In this document: positions 55,213 to 64,000 of the stretch, piece after piece
How positions within the stretch are numbered: position 1 is the stretch's first letter
Layout of the letters: every line of letters begins with the position of its first letter
Source of the DNA: CAZWZG01 sp964638245
Lineage (GTDB): Bacteria; Pseudomonadota; Alphaproteobacteria; Rhodobacterales; Rhodobacteraceae
DNA length: 64,000 nt
Reading direction: 5' to 3'
Assembly: GCA_964638245.1 (NCBI GenBank)
Contig: CAZWZG010000001.1
Coordinates: 16,036-80,035 of the forward strand
Made by a program: the position numbers and the translations under genes
The notes under the pieces: model-generated
Database searches by the model: none
What the model was told of the DNA's origin: nothing
What the model saw: the letters and a program-made list of their open reading frames with translations, nothing else

Positions 55213-55844
55213 AGCGCGCGCACAGCTTTTGCGACGCCAGCTCCAAGCGCCCGGTGCGCGTCCGCATCGAAATGAATGCCGTCGATATCGGACACTTCGA
55301 TGATCGTGTTGGCATCCAAATATCCCACGCCGCGCGCCGCGGCGTAGTCGCGAAGTGTATTGGGCAAGGCCGCCCCGCGACGCTCGGCCCCGAAGAACTC
55401 TCCGGCAAAGGGTCCGATCTCTCGCACCATTGGCGGACAAATCAGAAGCGTTTTCAACGCTGGGTGGCGCGCGCGCATCTCTGCCCCGAAGATCATATCA
55501 GCCATGGCCGCCAGACCTGCGACGATGCTGTCCGCATTGGCGTTCAGACGCGTTTTCAGATCATTGGTGCCAAGCATCACTGTGAGGACATCAATCGGTC
55601 CATGACTGCGCAGCGCGCTGTTCAGCCCCACGCGGCCATCCATGGCACCACCCATGACATCATCGGCGTACTGCGTTGTGCGCCCCGGCAATCCTTCTTC
55701 AACAAGGTGCCAATCGCTCCCCAAAGCGGACTGCATCACGGTTGGCCAGCGATCCTCGGCCCCATAGCGCGACGAAACCCCCGGCGTGGTCTGGGGCCGG
55801 CTTCCATGGGTGTTGCTATCGCCAAAGGTCAGGATCACAGGCAT
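55209..55844 (-). CDS. SGNH/GDSL-family hydrolase
   Basis: 211 residues from ATG 55844. Block I Phe-Gly-Asp-Ser-Asn-Thr-His-Gly holds the catalytic Ser, block III Gly-Thr-Asn-Asp the oxyanion Asn, and the C-terminal Asp-Gly-Ile-His-Phe-Asp holds Asp and His. No signal peptide, so cytoplasmic arylesterase or lipase-like activity is likely. Divergent from the thioredoxin-TPR gene by 106 bases. Confidence 0.9.
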   Translation of the reverse strand: MPVILTFGDSNTHGSRPQTTPGVSSRYGAEDRWPTVMQSALGSDWHLVEEGLPGRTTQYADDVMGGAMDGRVGLNSALRSHGPIDVLTVMLGTNDLKTRLNANADSIVAGLAAMADMIFGAEMRARHPALKTLLICPPMVREIGPFAGEFFGAERRGAALPNTLRDYAAARGVGYLDANTIIEVSDIDGIHFDADAHRALGAGVAKAVRAL

Positions 55845-55950
55845 GCTCGGACCCTGCTGTGCAGCCCGCGCGCCGTCAATCCCCGATTGAAGGTTGGCGT
55901 TTGTCCCGCGATCCCCATATAGAAGCCGAAACTTAGCTAAGGCAGGCCCC

Positions 55951-56871
55951 ATGCTCGAATTCGGACAAACCACCGCCCCAGACACCGCAGCCCTGATCAA
56001 GGACGTGAATGAAGCCGACTTCATGGCCGAGGTCGTCGAGAAAAGTCAGGAAATTCCGGTCATCGTCGATTTCTGGGCAGAGTGGTGCGGCCCTTGCAAG
56101 ACGCTTGGCCCAATGCTCGAAGCAGCGGTGACAGCGGCCAAGGGCAAAGTTGTCATGGCCAAGATCGACGTGGACGCCAACCAGCGGTTGGCCTCTGCCT
56201 TGGCGCAACAGGGTCTGCCGTTGCAGTCGATCCCGACCGTGGTCGCGTTCTGGCAGGGACGTCCGGTCGACATGTTTCAAGGGGCCGTCCCGCAATCCGA
56301 AATCGATGCTTTTGTCGGCAAGCTCACCGGGCTGGCTGGCGACGGCGGCCTTGGTGAAGCGCTGGAAGCGGCAGAAGAAATGCTATCCCAAGGAGCGGCC
56401 GGTGATGCGGCCGAAACCTTCGCAGCAATCCTTGGCGAAGAGCCGGAGAATGCCGTGGCCTATGGCGGTCTGGTGCGCGCCTATATTGCCGCCGATCAAG
56501 TCGATCAGGCCGAAGCCCTGCTGGCCAATGCGCCCGAGGCAATCAAGGACAGCGCCGAAGTTGAAGCCGCACGGGCACAGCTTGAGCTGGCCAAGCAAGC
56601 CGCGAATGCCGGTCCCGTGGCAGAGCTTCGAAGCGCTGTCGAGGCGAACCCGGATGACCATCAGGCGCGGTTTGACCTTGCACAGGCCCTTCACGCGGCA
56701 GGCGATGCGGAGGCTGCCGTGGCCGAATTGCTTGAATTGTTCCGCCGGGATCGCGAATGGAATGACGAAGCCGCCAAGACCCAGTTGTTCACGATTTTCG
56801 ACGCGCTCAAGCCCCAGGACCCGGTGGTTTTGAACGGTCGCAGAAAACTATCGTCGATGATATTTGCCTGA
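55951..56871 (+). CDS. Thioredoxin-TPR protein (CnoX/YbbN-like)
   Basis: 306 residues. The N-terminal thioredoxin domain has active site Cys46-Gly-Pro-Cys49 in Trp-Cys-Gly-Pro-Cys-Lys. The C-terminal about 160 residues are Ala-rich TPR-like helices, the CnoX/YbbN layout; members hold unfolded proteins and pass them to chaperones. The active-site CGPC is retained, so it may also reduce disulfides. It is followed 26 bases later by the LON-domain gene. Confidence 0.9.
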   Translation: MLEFGQTTAPDTAALIKDVNEADFMAEVVEKSQEIPVIVDFWAEWCGPCKTLGPMLEAAVTAAKGKVVMAKIDVDANQRLASALAQQGLPLQSIPTVVAFWQGRPVDMFQGAVPQSEIDAFVGKLTGLAGDGGLGEALEAAEEMLSQGAAGDAAETFAAILGEEPENAVAYGGLVRAYIAADQVDQAEALLANAPEAIKDSAEVEAARAQLELAKQAANAGPVAELRSAVEANPDDHQARFDLAQALHAAGDAEAAVAELLELFRRDREWNDEAAKTQLFTIFDALKPQDPVVLNGRRKLSSMIFA

Positions 56872-56897
56872 CGGGCTTGCCGCCTTAGGTGTTGGTC

Positions 56898-57413
56898 ATG
56901 TTCCGCGCCGCTGATCTTCCATCAACGATCCCCGTCTTCCCGCTTCCGAAGGCGCTTTTGCTTCCGCGCGCGCACTTGCCGCTGCACATTTTCGAGCCGC
57001 GTTATCTTGCGATGCTGGACGATACGCTGAAAACGTCTCATCGACTGATTGGCATGATCCAGCCCCGTGAAACCCCAAAGTCGGATGAGACCCGGTTGCA
57101 CAGCATCGGATGCGCAGGTCGTGTCACGGCGTTTTCCGAGACCGAAGATGGGCGCTACATGATCACTCTCGCCGGAATATCGCGTTTCAGAGTGACNNNN
57201 NNNNNNNNNNNNNNNNNNNNNNNNNNNNNNNNNNNNNNNNNNNNNNNNNNNNNNNNNNNNNNNNNNNNNNNNNNNNNNNNNNNNNNNNNNNNNNNNCCGC
57301 ATGAGAAACAGGCGCTTCTCGAAGCCCCTTCGCTTGCAACACGCCGCGAAACGCTGGTGACTTTGATCGAATTTGCCCTGCGCGGGGGCGAAACCGAAGA
57401 GATTTTGCAGTGA
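56898..57413 (+). CDS. LON substrate-binding domain protein, interrupted by assembly gap
   Basis: Starts [10 protein letters not shown] ... Leu-His-Ile-Phe-Glu-Pro-Arg-Tyr, the LON N-terminal domain. After 100 N the end reads Glu-Lys-Gln-Ala-Leu-Leu-Glu-Ala-Pro, as in standalone LON-domain proteins of about 215 residues. Visible plus N gives about 171, so roughly 120 more bases may be missing. Not the protease itself. ATG 56898 is preferred over GTG 56889. The next gene starts inside its stop codon. Confidence 0.85.
   Translation: MFRAADLPSTIPVFPLPKALLLPRAHLPLHIFEPRYLAMLDDTLKTSHRLIGMIQPRETPKSDETRLHSIGCAGRVTAFSETEDGRYMITLAGISRFRVXXXXXXXXXXXXXXXXXXXXXXXXXXXXXXXXXXPHEKQALLEAPSLATRRETLVTLIEFALRGGETEEILQ
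57197..57296. other. Assembly gap of 100 N
   Basis: Exactly 100 N inside the LON-domain gene. The family length suggests the true gap is larger. Confidence 0.97.
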
Positions 57414-57592
57414 GCGAAACGGCCTTCGACCGAAAGATGCTCGAAGTGCTGATTTGCCCTGAAACGCGGCAAACGCTCACCTACGACGCCGAGAAGCAGG
57501 AATTGGTCAGCCGAGCGGCGCACCTGGCCTATCCGATCAGGAACGGAATTCCGGTGATGTTGGTCGACGAAGCGCGCAAGATCACGGACTAG
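57410..57592 (+). CDS. Trm112-family small protein
   Basis: 60 residues from GTG 57410, overlapping the stop of the LON-domain gene by 4 bases. Matches the bacterial Trm112/YcaR family ([10 protein letters not shown], then [12 protein letters not shown]). Only one of the usual zinc Cys is left. Trm112 proteins activate methyltransferases; the partner here is unknown. Confidence 0.9.
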   Translation: MSETAFDRKMLEVLICPETRQTLTYDAEKQELVSRAAHLAYPIRNGIPVMLVDEARKITD

Positions 57593-57596
57593 CGCG

Positions 57597-57616
57597 CTGG
57601 GGGGCTCGCCCCCCAG
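57597..57616. terminator. Strong GC hairpin after the Trm112 gene
   Basis: CTGGGGGG-CTCG-CCCCCCAG forms a perfect 8-bp stem. The following bases include CCCCGAGGATATTTTTC, which I recall as a common intergenic motif in Rhodobacteraceae. It can end transcription from both convergent genes. Confidence 0.7.
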
Positions 57617-57649
57617 ACCCCCGAGGATATTTTTCGCCAGATGAAGGGC

Positions 57650-58864
57650 CTAAAGCGGGAGGCCGCGTGCGAGCCGGGGCAATTCACCAGTAAGGCCCGC
57701 TGCTTCGCGGATAAGACCCCGGCGCAGCTTGGGGAGCGCGTTGACAGCGCCAAGCCCAAGGTCCCGAAGAAGGCGAATTGGGGCGATATCGTTAGAGAAC
57801 GTGCGGTTGAACACATCTGTGGCAAGGCCAAGGGCGACCGCATCAAATCGGCGCCATGTCTGATAGCGCTGGAGTACAATCGCAGTCGCAAAATCTTCGC
57901 CCCGCCGTTTAGCGTCCGCCAAAACCTCTGCCAGAACCGCGACATCTCGCAGACCGGCATTCAGGCCCTGACCTGCAATCGGGTGCACGCGGTGTGCCGC
58001 GTCCCCAAGAAGCGCGACGCGCTCGGCCACGAAAGCTTCGGCCAAGGACAACGCAAGCGGATAGGTGAAGCGACCCCCGGCAAGCTTGATGTCGCCGAGA
58101 AAGTCGCCGAACCGGGGCCGCAGAACGTCAAGATACCCGGCATCATCCAACGCTTGAACGGCACCCGCGCGCGCGGTGGTTTCCGTCCACACCGTCGAGA
58201 CGCGGTTTCCCCTCAAGGGCAGGATCGCAAGAGGGCCTTCGGGCAGGAACAATTGGTGCGCAATCCCGTCGTGGGCCATCTCGGTTTCCAAAGCGCAAAC
58301 CAACGCGCTTTGTTGATAGTCGCTTCCGACGCGCCCGACCCCGGCGCGCTTCGCTGTTGGGCTTTGCGCTCCATCACACCCGATGAGGAGACGAGCCGGA
58401 ATAATCTGACCATCGCTGAGCGTCACGTCGACCCCACCGGTACGCGGCGCGTGATCCGTGATCGACAGTCCTGCCAACACCTGCACCCCGCGCGCGTCCA
58501 CAGCGTCAGCAAGGATAGGACGGACATGGCGGTCCTCAACCATGTATCCCATCGGACCTTCTTCGATCTCGGCATGATCGAAATGCAGCACAATCGGGCT
58601 TGGGGGCTTGCCGCCGCCACCATCGCTGACCTTGATTTCAAGGATGGGCCCCGCGTCATCCTTGAGCGATCCCCAGAGGCCAAGACCGGACAGGACACGC
58701 TGAGAGGCAACGGCCAGCGCATAGCTTCGGCCATCGAAGTCAGGCGTTGGTTGGATCGAGGGTCGCGGGTCGACAACAAGGACCGAGAACCCGGCATCGG
58801 CCAAAGCAACGGCAAGCGCCGTTCCGTTCAACCCCCCGCCGGCGATGACAATATCTGTTTCCAT
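57650..58864 (-). CDS. FAD-dependent UbiH/COQ6-family hydroxylase
   Basis: 404 residues. Gly-Gly-Gly-Leu-Asn-Gly near residue 10 binds FAD, Cys-Asp-Gly-Ala-Gln-Ser and Gly-Asp-Ala-Ala-His-Arg-Val-His-Pro-Ile-Ala-Gly-Gln-Gly-Leu-Asn complete the family motifs. Such enzymes hydroxylate the ubiquinone ring; which position cannot be set from sequence alone. Divergent from the amidase gene by 57 bases. Confidence 0.92.
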   Translation of the reverse strand: METDIVIAGGGLNGTALAVALADAGFSVLVVDPRPSIQPTPDFDGRSYALAVASQRVLSGLGLWGSLKDDAGPILEIKVSDGGGGKPPSPIVLHFDHAEIEEGPMGYMVEDRHVRPILADAVDARGVQVLAGLSITDHAPRTGGVDVTLSDGQIIPARLLIGCDGAQSPTAKRAGVGRVGSDYQQSALVCALETEMAHDGIAHQLFLPEGPLAILPLRGNRVSTVWTETTARAGAVQALDDAGYLDVLRPRFGDFLGDIKLAGGRFTYPLALSLAEAFVAERVALLGDAAHRVHPIAGQGLNAGLRDVAVLAEVLADAKRRGEDFATAIVLQRYQTWRRFDAVALGLATDVFNRTFSNDIAPIRLLRDLGLGAVNALPKLRRGLIREAAGLTGELPRLARGLPL

Positions 58865-58921
58865 GACACACCACTATGGTGCTTGCGGGCCGCATGTCCA
58901 TGCGCCACGCTGACGCCTGAT

Positions 58922-60286
58922 ATGACAAAGTCCGACGAAGCACCTTCCGCCCTAGACATCAGCCAATTGATCGACGCAGGAACCGTTGATCCCCGAGAGC
59001 TGATCGACTCCACCCTGGAAACCGCGCAGGCCCATCCCCATGCCAGTCGTATCTTTACGACGATGACCGAGGAGCGGGCGAGGGCGTCTGCCGCAGCGGC
59101 AGCGAAACGCGCTAAGCTTGGCGTGCGGCGGTCCGTTTTCGATGGGATCCCAGTGACCTGGAAAGACCTCGTGGATGTCGCGCATACTCCCACACGCGGT
59201 GGAAGCGTCCTGACAGCCCCTGGCCCCGCGCTGCGCGATGCGCCCATCGCAGCCCGTGCAGAAGCCTTGGGCATGGTGACCATCGGCAAAACCCACCAAA
59301 CCGAACTGGCGTTTTCAGGCCTTGGGGTCAATCCGGTCACGGCAACGCCCCCCAATGCCCATGATCCAGATCTTGCACCCGGTGGCTCATCTTCGGGTGC
59401 CGCAGCGTCGGTCGCGTACTGCATGACCCCCATCGCGATCGGCTCGGACACCGGGGGGTCGATCCGCTTGCCTGCGGCATGGAATGATCTTGTGGGGTTC
59501 AAGCCAACGTTTGGCGCGCTGCCGATTGAGGGGTGTCTCGGGCTCGTCGAAACACTTGATACGCTCGGTCCGCTGACAAGAAATGTGGCCGATGCCGCGA
59601 TTGCGTGCGCTTTGCTCAAAGGGTGTTCGGTTCCCGATCTGAGAGGTACATCCCTTGCAGGGCGAAAGATCGCCGTACTGGACGGTTTGGCATTCGAAGG
59701 GATCGAAGAACAGCCTTTGGCAGGCTTTGAAGCAGCAAAAAGCGCTCTTGATCAAGCTGGGGCGACTGTCGAGCACGTGACGTTTGCGGCCGTGTCCGAG
59801 GCGATGGACGTGTTCGCGCCCTATTATGCGGCGCAAACCTGGGGTCTTTGGGGAAAAACCATTGAACAGGATCCGGGCGCGATGCATCCCCCCGTTCTGG
59901 CGCGCTTTCGCGCTGGTGCGGCGGTCAAGGGCGCAGACTTCGTCGCCGCGAGGGCGACCCTCGCCCGCGCCCGCGCGAGCTTTGCCAGCGCAGCCGCAAA
60001 ATTTGACGCCATTGCGCTACCCACAAGTCCGATTTTACCGCCCAAAACCGCGGACTTGCTGGCAGACGACGCCTATTTCACCGAACGAAACCTGCTTTGC
60101 CTACGCAACACGCGTATCGCCAACCTTCTGGGACTGACAGCGATCACGCTGCCTACGGGAACACGATCCTGCGGGCTGATGCTGATGGGTCTTGGCGGCT
60201 CTGATCTGCGGCTTCTGCGCCTCGCCCATGCAGTCGAAGCGTGCTTGGCGGAAATGCAACAGAACCAGTCGCTTGGGCGCGCCTGA
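58922..60286 (+). CDS. Amidase-signature hydrolase
   Basis: 454 residues from ATG 58922. The Ser-Ser-Lys triad is present: Lys81 (Thr-Trp-Lys-Asp), cis-Ser within Gly-Gly-Ser156-Ser-Ser-Gly, and nucleophile Ser180 in Gly-Ser-Asp-Thr-Gly-Gly-Ser. It hydrolyses an amide; the GatA role is unlikely without gatB/gatC nearby. A longer open frame upstream runs through the antisense of the neighbouring hydroxylase gene and is not used. Confidence 0.92.
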   Translation: MTKSDEAPSALDISQLIDAGTVDPRELIDSTLETAQAHPHASRIFTTMTEERARASAAAAAKRAKLGVRRSVFDGIPVTWKDLVDVAHTPTRGGSVLTAPGPALRDAPIAARAEALGMVTIGKTHQTELAFSGLGVNPVTATPPNAHDPDLAPGGSSSGAAASVAYCMTPIAIGSDTGGSIRLPAAWNDLVGFKPTFGALPIEGCLGLVETLDTLGPLTRNVADAAIACALLKGCSVPDLRGTSLAGRKIAVLDGLAFEGIEEQPLAGFEAAKSALDQAGATVEHVTFAAVSEAMDVFAPYYAAQTWGLWGKTIEQDPGAMHPPVLARFRAGAAVKGADFVAARATLARARASFASAAAKFDAIALPTSPILPPKTADLLADDAYFTERNLLCLRNTRIANLLGLTAITLPTGTRSCGLMLMGLGGSDLRLLRLAHAVEACLAEMQQNQSLGRA

Positions 60287-60370
60287 CGCCTTGGATTTCT
60301 GGACGCTCGCCGTGCCAGCGGGTTAGAGTGCCTCAAAACAGGGCGCAATGACCCTGGACTTGAGGCAAGC

Positions 60371-61540
60371 ATGTTTCCCGAGCGGTTTTCGACACTGCCC
60401 GAATACCCGTTTCCGCGTTTGCGGAGCCTTTTGGCCGGCCTTGAGCCGGGCGGAGAACTTGTGTCGATGTCGATCGGCGAACCCAAACATGACCCACCGT
60501 CCTGGCTGGCAGAGGTCATTGCTGAAAACGCCGAAGGGTTTCGTCGCTATCCGCCAAACGAAGGATCAGCCGATCTCCAGGGTGCGATCGCCGGTTGGAT
60601 AGAGCATCGATATGGCGCTCACTTGGACCCCGAAACGGAGATCCTGCCGCTCAATGGTACACGAGAAGGATTGTTTAACGCAGGTCTCGCGCTTGGGACC
60701 TCCGGTTCGACGGTCCTGATCCCAAACCCCTTTTACCAAGCCTACGCCGCCGCGGCCTTGGCGATTGGTGCGCGCCCCGTCTACATGGCGGCAACTGCCG
60801 AAACCGGATTCCTGCCGGATTTTGAAAGCGTCTCGGACGCTGACCGCGATGCGGCCTCGATGATCTACTTTTGCTCGCCATCGAACCCGCAAGGGGCGGT
60901 CGCAGAACTCGACGACTGGGAGCGGCTTTTTGCCTTTGCCCAAGCGTGTGATGCCTGGCTGCTTGTGGATGAGTGTTACTCCGAGATCTATCGCGACGCG
61001 CCGCCTATCGGGGCATTGGAGGCCGCCGCAAAACTCGGTGTGTCTCGCGACCGCATCCTGATCTTTCATTCGCTTTCCAAGCGCTCGAACTTGCCCGGTC
61101 TGCGCTCAGGCTTCGTGGCGGGTCCAGCGGACGCAATTGAGCGCCTCAAGCAGGTGCGCGCCTATGGCGGCGCGCCGCTTCCCTTGCCGTTGCAGGCTGT
61201 CGCGACCCGCGCTTGGGCCGATGAAGAGCATGTCGCGGCTAGCCGGGCAAGATATCAGGCGAAATACGCCATGGCAGACGACGCGCTGGGGACCCTACCG
61301 GGCTATCGCGCACCGGCGGCCGGGTTTTTCCTGTGGTTGCCCGTTGAAGACGACGAAGCGATCACGCGCGCGCTTTGGAGCGAGGGCGGCATACGCGTCC
61401 TGCCGGGCCGCTATCTGGCGCGCGAAGAAGCCGGGGCCAACCCGGGCGCACACTACATTCGCGTGGCCCTTGTGCCAGACGAAGACGACTTATCCCGCGG
61501 ATTGGAGGCGATCCGCGCAAAACTAACGACAAACGGTTGA
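60371..61540 (+). CDS. dapC: Aminotransferase class I/II, succinyldiaminopimelate aminotransferase-like
   Basis: 389 residues, fold type I PLP enzyme. [14 protein letters not shown], and PLP Lys in [11 protein letters not shown]. The last motif and the N-terminus resemble DapC-type enzymes of lysine/meso-DAP synthesis; other aminotransferases remain possible. It is 10 bases upstream of ftsK. Confidence 0.85.
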   Translation: MFPERFSTLPEYPFPRLRSLLAGLEPGGELVSMSIGEPKHDPPSWLAEVIAENAEGFRRYPPNEGSADLQGAIAGWIEHRYGAHLDPETEILPLNGTREGLFNAGLALGTSGSTVLIPNPFYQAYAAAALAIGARPVYMAATAETGFLPDFESVSDADRDAASMIYFCSPSNPQGAVAELDDWERLFAFAQACDAWLLVDECYSEIYRDAPPIGALEAAAKLGVSRDRILIFHSLSKRSNLPGLRSGFVAGPADAIERLKQVRAYGGAPLPLPLQAVATRAWADEEHVAASRARYQAKYAMADDALGTLPGYRAPAAGFFLWLPVEDDEAITRALWSEGGIRVLPGRYLAREEAGANPGAHYIRVALVPDEDDLSRGLEAIRAKLTTNG

Positions 61541-61550
61541 GGTAACAGGC

Positions 61551-64000
61551 ATGGCATTTCCAGCACGCGAGCGCGATCCGCTCTTTGATGGCGACACGGC
61601 AGCGCTTCTTGAGAAGCGAGGGCGCGAACTCGTCGGATTGGCCCTGATCGGGGTCGGCGTTCTGGTGGCGATGATCCTATGGTCCTATTCACCTGACGAT
61701 CCAAGCTGGCTGTCGGCGACCGACAAACCGGCAGGCAACTGGCTTGGGCGCCCCGGAGCCTCGATCGCTGCGCCTCTTTTCATGATCGCGGGTTACGGCG
61801 CGTGGTCGATTGTCCTGATCCTTGCCACGTGGGGCATCCGCCTCGTGACCCACCGCGGCACAGAACGCGCCATCTCTTGCCTCACGTTCGCGCCGATCGC
61901 CGTTGCTTTGGCGTCCGTTTACATCGCCACGCACACCGTGCCTGCCGGTTGGCCGCATTCGTTCGGCCTCGGCGGACTTTTTGGGGAAACCGTTCTGGGC
62001 GCCATTTTGTCGATCGCCCCAATTAGCGCGGCTATTGGTGTCAAAATCCTCTCGGCACTTCTGTTTTTCGGCGCAATTGCCCTGACCGTTTTCGTCATGG
62101 GCTTCACCCGCCCCGAGATCAAAACCTTCGCCCGCTTTCTTCTGAATGGTTTGATCTACGCCTACGCGCTTCTTGTTGCCCTCCTTCGCAGCAGCCTGCG
62201 CCTGGGTGGTCGCGGCTTGGTCTCGGCCCACGGTGCCTACTCAGCTCGGCGCGAAGCGCGCGCTGAAGCCCGGCTTGCCGAACCAACGCACCAAGACGAC
62301 GCCCCAACGACCTTCTTTGGGCGCGCCAAACGTAATCCGGCACCCGTCATCGACGATGAAGATGCCTTCACTGCCGAACCCAACGACCGTGTCAAAGCAA
62401 AGATCGCAAGCGTGATCCGCGCGAAAAGCCACGTGGGCGAGCCACCGTTAACGCGCGAAGAACCTGCCGTAGAAGGCCCAAGCGAGGCACCCTGGCCTGA
62501 ATTCAACGCCTTTGACGCCGATCAGGACTGGCCCGAACCCGAATTGATCGACGGCGTTGTTCCCGATGCGCCCGCGATGTTCGGGTCGACCCGCGGTGGC
62601 ACGCCTGAAGCAAAGGCCGTTGTGCAACATGGCCAACGCAAGGCGACACCGTCCAAGCGAGCCCGCGCGGAAGCCGAACCAATGCTCGACTTCGGTGATC
62701 GCGACACCGCCTACGAGATCCCGCCGCTTTCCCTTCTCGAAGAGCCCGTCGCCATTCCGCGCCAGCACCTTTCGGACGAGGCGTTGGAAGAGAACGCTCG
62801 GATGCTTGAAAACGTGCTCGATGATTATGGCGTGAAAGGCGACATCGTTTCGGTCCGCCCAGGCCCTGTCGTCACCATGTACGAGCTGGAGCCTGCCCCC
62901 GGCCTTAAGGCCAGCCGTGTGATCGGTCTGGCCGATGATATCGCGCGCTCGATGTCGGCCCTGTCGGCCCGCGTGTCTACCGTTCCAGGTCGCTCGGTCA
63001 TCGGGATCGAGCTTCCAAACGAGACCCGCGAAAAGGTGCTCCTGCGCGAAATCCTTGCGACACGCGACTACGACGATGGGAACTCGAAACTGCCGTTGGC
63101 GCTGGGCAAGGACATTGGCGGCGGCGCAGTTGTTGCCAACCTGGCCAAGATGCCTCACCTGCTGATTGCAGGGACGACTGGGTCGGGTAAGTCGGTTGCG
63201 ATCAATACGATGATCCTGAGCCTTCTATACAAGCTTTCGCCGGAAGAATGCCGGATGATCATGATCGACCCGAAGATGCTGGAACTGAGCGTCTATGACG
63301 GTATCCCGCATCTTCTGTCTCCTGTTGTCACCGATCCCAAGAAGGCCGTTGTGGCGCTCAAATGGGTCGTGGCCGAGATGGAAGAGCGCTACCGCAAGAT
63401 GTCGAAAATGGGCGTGCGCAACATCGATGGCTACAACGGTCGTGTGAAAGAGGCGCTTTCCAAAGGTGAGATGTTCTCGCGGACCGTGCAGACCGGCTTT
63501 GATGCTGACACCGGCGATGCGGTGTTCGAGAACGAGGACTTCGCACCAGAAGCGATCCCCTATATCGTGGTCATCGTGGACGAAATGGCCGACCTGATGA
63601 TGGTAGCGGGCAAAGAGATCGAAGCTTGTATTCAGCGTCTGGCCCAAATGGCTCGTGCCTCGGGCATCCACCTGATCATGGCCACGCAGCGTCCATCGGT
63701 CGACGTGATCACCGGCACGATCAAAGCCAACTTCCCGACCCGAATTTCGTTCCAGGTCACCGGCAAGATCGACAGCCGGACGATCCTTGGGGAACAGGGC
63801 GCGGAACAGCTTCTGGGTATGGGCGACATGCTTTACATGGCCGGTGGCGCAAAAATCACCCGCGTGCATGGGCCGTTCGTATCGGATGAGGAGGTCGAAG
63901 AGATTGTTCGCCACCTGAAATCCTTCGGGGCGCCCGAATACATCTCAGGCGTGGTCGAAGGCCCTGCAGATGAGCAGGAAAGTGCGATCGACGCGGTTCT
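61551..64000 (+). CDS. ftsK: DNA translocase FtsK, 5' part (runs off window)
   Basis: 817 codons are visible and the frame is still open at the window end. The N-terminus has four membrane segments (about residues 22-45, 65-90, 100-125, 145-190), a Pro/Ala-rich linker of about 190 residues, then the motor domain with Walker A at about 63172-63196 (Gly-Thr-Thr-Gly-Ser-Gly-Lys-Ser) and Walker B [10 protein letters not shown]. FtsK pumps DNA at the septum and loads XerCD at dif. The C-terminal gamma domain is expected beyond 64000. Confidence 0.97.
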   Translation, partial: MAFPARERDPLFDGDTAALLEKRGRELVGLALIGVGVLVAMILWSYSPDDPSWLSATDKPAGNWLGRPGASIAAPLFMIAGYGAWSIVLILATWGIRLVTHRGTERAISCLTFAPIAVALASVYIATHTVPAGWPHSFGLGGLFGETVLGAILSIAPISAAIGVKILSALLFFGAIALTVFVMGFTRPEIKTFARFLLNGLIYAYALLVALLRSSLRLGGRGLVSAHGAYSARREARAEARLAEPTHQDDAPTTFFGRAKRNPAPVIDDEDAFTAEPNDRVKAKIASVIRAKSHVGEPPLTREEPAVEGPSEAPWPEFNAFDADQDWPEPELIDGVVPDAPAMFGSTRGGTPEAKAVVQHGQRKATPSKRARAEAEPMLDFGDRDTAYEIPPLSLLEEPVAIPRQHLSDEALEENARMLENVLDDYGVKGDIVSVRPGPVVTMYELEPAPGLKASRVIGLADDIARSMSALSARVSTVPGRSVIGIELPNETREKVLLREILATRDYDDGNSKLPLALGKDIGGGAVVANLAKMPHLLIAGTTGSGKSVAINTMILSLLYKLSPEECRMIMIDPKMLELSVYDGIPHLLSPVVTDPKKAVVALKWVVAEMEERYRKMSKMGVRNIDGYNGRVKEALSKGEMFSRTVQTGFDADTGDAVFENEDFAPEAIPYIVVIVDEMADLMMVAGKEIEACIQRLAQMARASGIHLIMATQRPSVDVITGTIKANFPTRISFQVTGKIDSRTILGEQGAEQLLGMGDMLYMAGGAKITRVHGPFVSDEEVEEIVRHLKSFGAPEYISGVVEGPADEQESAIDAV

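Noticed and set aside
57641..58921. Long plus-strand open frame ahead of the amidase gene
   Set aside because: It runs antisense to the UbiH/COQ6-type gene with no family similarity; the real amidase start is 58922.

Overview
The window is a high-GC alphaproteobacterial chromosome segment, most probably from a Roseobacter-group member of the Rhodobacteraceae. This rests on recognised families and gene order: CcrM methyltransferase beside RNase HII, DciA, the waaA-lpxK-DUF4170-cysQ-pmbA lipid A/KDO block, DUF2125 and DUF3576 proteins, Asp-rich porins, and a Trm112 / LON-domain / thioredoxin / COQ6-type hydroxylase neighbourhood. The segment comes from a draft assembly. It holds three runs of exactly 100 N (983-1082, 2698-2797, 57197-57296), each breaking a gene, and at least two of these probably hide more than 100 bases.

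Layout. Position 1-570 is the end of an MscS channel. From about 570 to 7150 lies a surface-polysaccharide locus: three glycosyltransferases, a PAPS-dependent sulfotransferase, and an ABC-2 export system whose permease sits on one strand while the co-polymerase-like protein and ATPase sit on the other. From 7219 to 11749 two convergent secreted RTX proteins meet, a beta-propeller RTX protein and a serralysin-like M10 metalloprotease. They share a 32-residue block of identical sequence. A LacI-type regulator and a tRNA-Arg(CCT) follow.

From 13344 to 19968 lies a tight three-gene operon: a transglutaminase-DUF2126 amidoligase fusion, a circularly permuted ATP-grasp/alpha-E fusion, and a second transglutaminase. 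Its predicted role is peptide or amide-bond chemistry and no product is known. From 20474 to 25271 all four genes of a LysR / TAXI-TRAP transporter / sulfatase module are broken by in-frame stops, frameshifts and a probable internal deletion, while the flanks are intact. Next come a possible membrane-tethered winged-helix regulator overlapping a small secreted protein gene (25729-26698), a secreted basic protein, rnhB and ccrM. The ccrM gene has three GANTC sites just upstream. Then come a Hint-domain protein and AlkB.

From 31727 to 64000 the content is mostly housekeeping: mutY, dciA and a DsbA-like oxidoreductase; waaA and lpxK; cysQ and pmbA; DUF2125; SDR, HNH and flavoprotein genes; GST; holA, lptE and leuS; tandem porins with matching UUCG terminators; a YggS-like gene, an L,D-transpeptidase-like gene and ribA; an orphan OmpR-type regulator; exonuclease III (TTG start); an SGNH hydrolase; a thioredoxin-TPR protein; LON-domain and Trm112 genes; a COQ6/UbiH-type hydroxylase; an amidase; a DapC-like aminotransferase; and the 5' two thirds of ftsK, which runs off the end. 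No CRISPR array, insertion sequence or prophage was seen. The items most worth following are the amidoligase operon, the jointly decayed sulfatase module, the membrane winged-helix pair, and the GANTC cluster at ccrM. Gene functions are inferred from motifs and remembered family sequences; no database search was run.
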